Assembly (NCBI GenBank): GCA_947174615.1
Contig: CAMWJQ010000222.1
Coordinates: forward strand, 1-6,740
Origin: an uncultured Lachnospiraceae bacterium
GTDB taxonomy: Bacteria; Bacillota; Clostridia; Lachnospirales; Lachnospiraceae
DNA: 6,740 nucleotides
Direction: 5' to 3'
A program made the position numbers and the translations under genes. The notes below the pieces were generated by a model that had not been told where the DNA came from, did no database searches, and saw nothing but the letters and a program-made list of their open reading frames with translations. Positions 4,173 through 6,740 of this stretch are shown one piece after another. Every line of letters starts with the position of its first letter. Position 1 is the stretch's first letter.

Positions 4173-6548
4173 GCATTGATTAGAAAGGTACCGAAACGTG
4201 CCATCCGAAAACGGCTGGACCACAATCTTATTCGTAAAGGCACAGTCCATGTTCTTGTCAATCCAAACACCATCCACCACGAGCGTGATCGTGCCGTCTG
4301 CATTTTGCGTAAAATCGACAACTTCGCCAAAGGGGGCATATGGCACTGCAAAAATCATCTCATATGGATAACTGCCGCTGGCAGCGTCATAGCCGCATTT
4401 TCTGCGCAGCTGTTCTTTTGTAACCGGAAAATAAATCATCATAATGCGTTCGTATTCCTCCGCAGGAATCCGACCATTCTCTGTCCTGATTATTTCTCCA
4501 GTATGCATACGATAAAGATCTTCAAACAGGCATGGCACTAAAATATGCTCCACCGTGCTGCAGTCCCAGCTTGCCACAAACGCATCATAGTTCGCAAAGC
4601 TGATACCAGATATATACTTTCTGGTCAGCTCTCTGCATTCATCTGACAGCGGCTTTACACGCAGATATTGGTTTACACTTGAATGAACAATCTCCTCCTC
4701 ATAGGTATAGATTAAATATCCTTTGGGTGTGTATGCTATCTTAGACAGATTACTCACCAGCGTATTTTTAATGTATGGCACGCCGCCCTCCTGCCAGTCA
4801 ACCCCCACATAGTAAGTCTGCAAACTTCCCTCTCGGTGAACAAATGTGACCACACCGATCAGTCCATCACTGTGTACTTGAAATACGATGACAGAGGCAT
4901 CTTGTGCCTTTGTGTACGCCTGATAAAACGCCTCCACTTTCTCATAATTTTCCATGTTGCTATCATCTGCTGCGCTGACATAACCCGCATTTCCCAAAAG
5001 TCTCACAACCTCACAACATTCCTCATTGCTAAAGTTTCTGATATTGGAGGCATAGGATGCGCCTTGAACATATTCCTTATTTTTGTATTGCTCACTCACC
5101 GTTCTGGCTGCTGTCAAAATGGTGGCTTCCAGCTCGTTTTTCTCTGCCTTTGTGAGCAGGAAGTTGTCCGCATTCGGAAGATACCACAGAGATTTATCTG
5201 CTTCGGATTCGCTTGGTCCGAAATGCCTCTGCGAATTTGATTCCTCATCAGGATCATCTGCCCATTCCCCATAAATCTCCTCCCACTCCTCACTTGTCAG
5301 ACGTTCGGTGCGCCACCATGCTTCATACGTTCCTTCAACAATTTTATTTGACACATACCAAAACGCACCGTTTTCCTGCAAACGGATTGTGACCTCGTGT
5401 GAAAATGCCTTTGCAGTATTTTCATATGGAAATACCGCATTCACGACCAGCGTGAGGGTTCCGTCCTTGTTTTCTGTGTACGCTACGACCTCGGGATAAG
5501 GCTGGCTGGTACATTCGATTTCATACAATCCTCTTGGTCTGTATGAATAGATTTTTTCTGATGGCTCATATATTGTTCTTGATCGCAGCGTCGGGATATT
5601 GATATTTAGATAAGACTGTACTACTTTCTCAAATTCCTTTTCAGGAATCTGATAGACGCTCCCCTCGTTTGGATTTTCGTCAAGTACATACGGCACCGGC
5701 TCATCGTAAATCATTGGGTAAAAACGGTCAAACAAATCATAAATCTCCAGCTTGCTAAAATCTGTCTCATCCCAGTTGACAAGAAACAGATTATTGCACG
5801 CATAACCTATCGGCTGTATGTATCTGCGGTTCAGCTCACGGCACCGTTCATCCAGCGGCGCTACTCTGATAATGGCATGTTCTGGCGCATCCGCAAGTGA
5901 AAGAATATAATAATCTTCCGCAAAATAACTGCCTGCAAACAGCAGATAACCGTCTTGTGTATACTGCCACAGATCCGCACGATACTGCACAGTATCTTTG
6001 ATTGTAAATTTATTGTCCGGGTTATATTGATAAAAGCTTCTGTCGATCTCAACTGTCCCATCCTCAGTGTGAAAATCATATTTTCGGAATCCTTGAAGCA
6101 GGAGCGCCTGTGCGGCACTGGATTGCGCTCGTTCAAATACAGCGCACAATTCATCGCTGCCGATCACCTGTATGATTGTGAGTTCTGCAGTCTGCCTTGC
6201 ACACACTGCATCACAAAAATGAATTACCTGCGCCGCATTTGTCAGATCTATCTGATTTTCGCCATCAACCGCTGCGTATCCATTTTCGCCGAGCCTATTG
6301 ACGATATTTCGTATTGTCTTCATATAATCTGTGGTATTTTGATCTGTTTCCTCCTTCAAGGCTTCGCAGATGACTGCAGCGATTTGTTCTATCTCACCAC
6401 GGGGTTGTATTCCGAGGGAGGGTGCGCTATGAAGCACCACAATATCTTGCTGCGCCTGCTGCTTCATAGCGCAGGCGCTCATTGCAAAACAGGCACAAAG
6501 GATTATGACAGACATGAGAAATTTATTTGCCTTTTGGTGTGCGTTCAT
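4161..6548 (-). CDS. Large duplicated lipoprotein of unknown function (DUF6070-like)
   Basis: A 795-residue exported protein. The N-terminus has a Lys-containing n-region, a hydrophobic core (about 10-22) and a lipobox-like MSAC with C26 as the probable lipidated cysteine; Met at -3 is tolerated but not ideal. It would sit on the outer face of the membrane. The body is two homologous halves, about 52-404 and 470-790, joined by an acidic linker (about 405-468). Matching landmarks are APLDERCRELNRRYI (230-244) with KPLSDECRELTRKYI (632-646), YQIPEKEFEKVVQSYL (299-314) with GRIPAEEYERIMMIYF (692-707), and DGTLTLVVNAVF (362-373) with DGTITLVVDGVW (751-762). The repeated pattern resembles, from memory, the Lachnospiraceae family DUF6070; no enzyme motif is seen. 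AAAGGA lies about 10 nt before the ATG. A sigma-A promoter is at 6621-6649. The gene's 3' end overlaps the convergent HAD gene, and its first codons carry two competing inverted repeats. Confidence 0.88.
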   Translation of the reverse strand: MNAHQKANKFLMSVIILCACFAMSACAMKQQAQQDIVVLHSAPSLGIQPRGEIEQIAAVICEALKEETDQNTTDYMKTIRNIVNRLGENGYAAVDGENQIDLTNAAQVIHFCDAVCARQTAELTIIQVIGSDELCAVFERAQSSAAQALLLQGFRKYDFHTEDGTVEIDRSFYQYNPDNKFTIKDTVQYRADLWQYTQDGYLLFAGSYFAEDYYILSLADAPEHAIIRVAPLDERCRELNRRYIQPIGYACNNLFLVNWDETDFSKLEIYDLFDRFYPMIYDEPVPYVLDENPNEGSVYQIPEKEFEKVVQSYLNINIPTLRSRTIYEPSEKIYSYRPRGLYEIECTSQPYPEVVAYTENKDGTLTLVVNAVFPYENTAKAFSHEVTIRLQENGAFWYVSNKIVEGTYEAWWRTERLTSEEWEEIYGEWADDPDEESNSQRHFGPSESEADKSLWYLPNADNFLLTKAEKNELEATILTAARTVSEQYKNKEYVQGASYASNIRNFSNEECCEVVRLLGNAGYVSAADDSNMENYEKVEAFYQAYTKAQDASVIVFQVHSDGLIGVVTFVHREGSLQTYYVGVDWQEGGVPYIKNTLVSNLSKIAYTPKGYLIYTYEEEIVHSSVNQYLRVKPLSDECRELTRKYISGISFANYDAFVASWDCSTVEHILVPCLFEDLYRMHTGEIIRTENGRIPAEEYERIMMIYFPVTKEQLRRKCGYDAASGSYPYEMIFAVPYAPFGEVVDFTQNADGTITLVVDGVWIDKNMDCAFTNKIVVQPFSDGTFRYLSNQCLSQ
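6423..6473 (-). repeat. 14-bp perfect inverted repeat at the lipobox of the lipoprotein gene
   Basis: TGCGCTATGAAGCA (6423-6436) and its exact reverse complement TGCTTCATAGCGCA (6460-6473) flank 23 bases. In the minus-strand mRNA the first arm starts exactly at the codon of the lipobox Cys C26 and the second ends at codon 42, so the hairpin would lie 75-126 nt into the reading frame. A 14-bp perfect stem is stronger than expected from coding needs alone. No U-run follows, so it is not an intrinsic terminator. Function is unknown. Confidence 0.8.
6452..6478 (-). repeat. 8-bp GC-rich inverted repeat competing with the 14-bp stem
   Basis: GCGCCTGC (6452-6459) and GCAGGCGC (6471-6478) are exact reverse complements around an 11-base loop. 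The arm 6471-6478 shares three bases with the 14-bp stem, and its loop (6460-6470) is most of that stem's arm, so the two structures cannot form together. This one is transcribed first and would have to open for the longer stem to form. Confidence 0.7.
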
Positions 6549-6559
6549 AGATTTGTTTT

Positions 6560-6584
6560 CCTTTCTATTCCTTTTATTCCTTTT
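6560..6584 (-). promoter_or_regulatory. Purine-rich leader with three Shine-Dalgarno-like repeats
   Basis: On the minus strand two exact tandem copies of AAAAGGAAT (6576-6584 and 6567-6575) are followed by AGAAAGGAAAA, giving three AAGGA cores. The last is about 10 nt from the lipoprotein ATG at 6548 and is the likely ribosome site; the others are too far upstream and may act as standby sites or be a simple slippage repeat. Confidence 0.5.
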
Positions 6585-6620
6585 TTGTCTGTTGGGTATC
6601 GTATCAGCGCGTCCTCTTTA

Positions 6621-6649
6621 ATATTACATTCGTAAGAATTAAAAGTCAA
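6621..6649 (-). promoter_or_regulatory. Promoter of the lipoprotein gene
   Basis: On the minus strand TTGACT (6644-6649) is followed by a 17-bp spacer and TAATAT (6621-6626), five of six and four of six matches to the sigma-A consensus. AT-rich DNA upstream (6651-6720) could act as an UP element. Transcription would start near 6614, giving a leader of about 65 nt that contains the purine-rich ribosome-site repeats. The remaining stretch to the right edge shows no gene. Confidence 0.65.
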
Positions 6650-6740
6650 GCTTTTTTATAAATACTTTTATTTCAATTACTTTTATTCTTGACAGTTGAA
6701 AGTTCTCAATAAAAAATAACTCTTTCACATGAATTTATGG

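Noticed and set aside
5955..6635. Long plus-strand reading frame (226 codons) opposite the lipoprotein gene
   Set aside because: Cys/Ile/Leu-rich antisense shadow of a clearly coding minus-strand gene, with no ribosome site or domain.
6689..6694. Perfect plus-strand TTGACA near the right edge
   Set aside because: No acceptable -10 hexamer lies 15-19 bp downstream within the window, so a promoter for an off-window gene cannot be supported.

Overview
The window looks like chromosomal DNA from a low-to-mid GC Firmicute, most likely a clostridial gut-type bacterium (Lachnospiraceae-like). This is inferred from strong AGGAG-type ribosome sites, AT-rich spacers with TATAAT-type promoters, an AraC/HD/HAD gene mix typical of Clostridia, and a large duplicated lipoprotein that resembles a family I recall from Lachnospiraceae. 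No phage, IS element, CRISPR array or complete defence locus is visible.

Layout, left to right. Positions 1-53 hold the 5' two thirds of a tRNA-Gln (anticodon CUG) on the minus strand, cut by the window edge, with its promoter at 95-123. Positions 190-492 (+) are a truncated flavodoxin-like FMN reductase, probably a gene remnant. Then come three minus-strand genes, which in transcription order are a 383-aa leucine-rich-repeat-like protein (3377 to 2226), an AraC-family regulator with an N-terminal cupin (2166 to 1261) and an HD-domain phosphohydrolase (1114 to 515). The gaps between them are 59 and 146 bp, so they may be partly co-transcribed; both gaps carry small dyad or direct repeats that could be operators. 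A divergent intergenic region (3384-3524) holds back-to-back extended -10 promoters serving the LRR-like gene (-) and a HAD-superfamily hydrolase (+, 3525-4172). The HAD gene converges on, and overlaps by 12 bp, the 3' end of a 795-aa lipoprotein gene (6548 to 4161, -) built of two homologous halves. That gene has a good promoter at 6621-6649 and a purine-rich leader.

No single pathway links these genes. The AraC protein is the obvious local regulator, but its target is unknown. The HAD protein looks like a beta-phosphoglucomutase-type enzyme whose usual acid/base aspartate is a tyrosine. The most unusual feature is a pair of mutually exclusive inverted repeats (14-bp and 8-bp perfect stems) at the start of the lipoprotein reading frame, right at the lipobox cysteine. 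They could be an mRNA switch or simply a coding coincidence. I did not find convincing evidence of a new multi-gene system.
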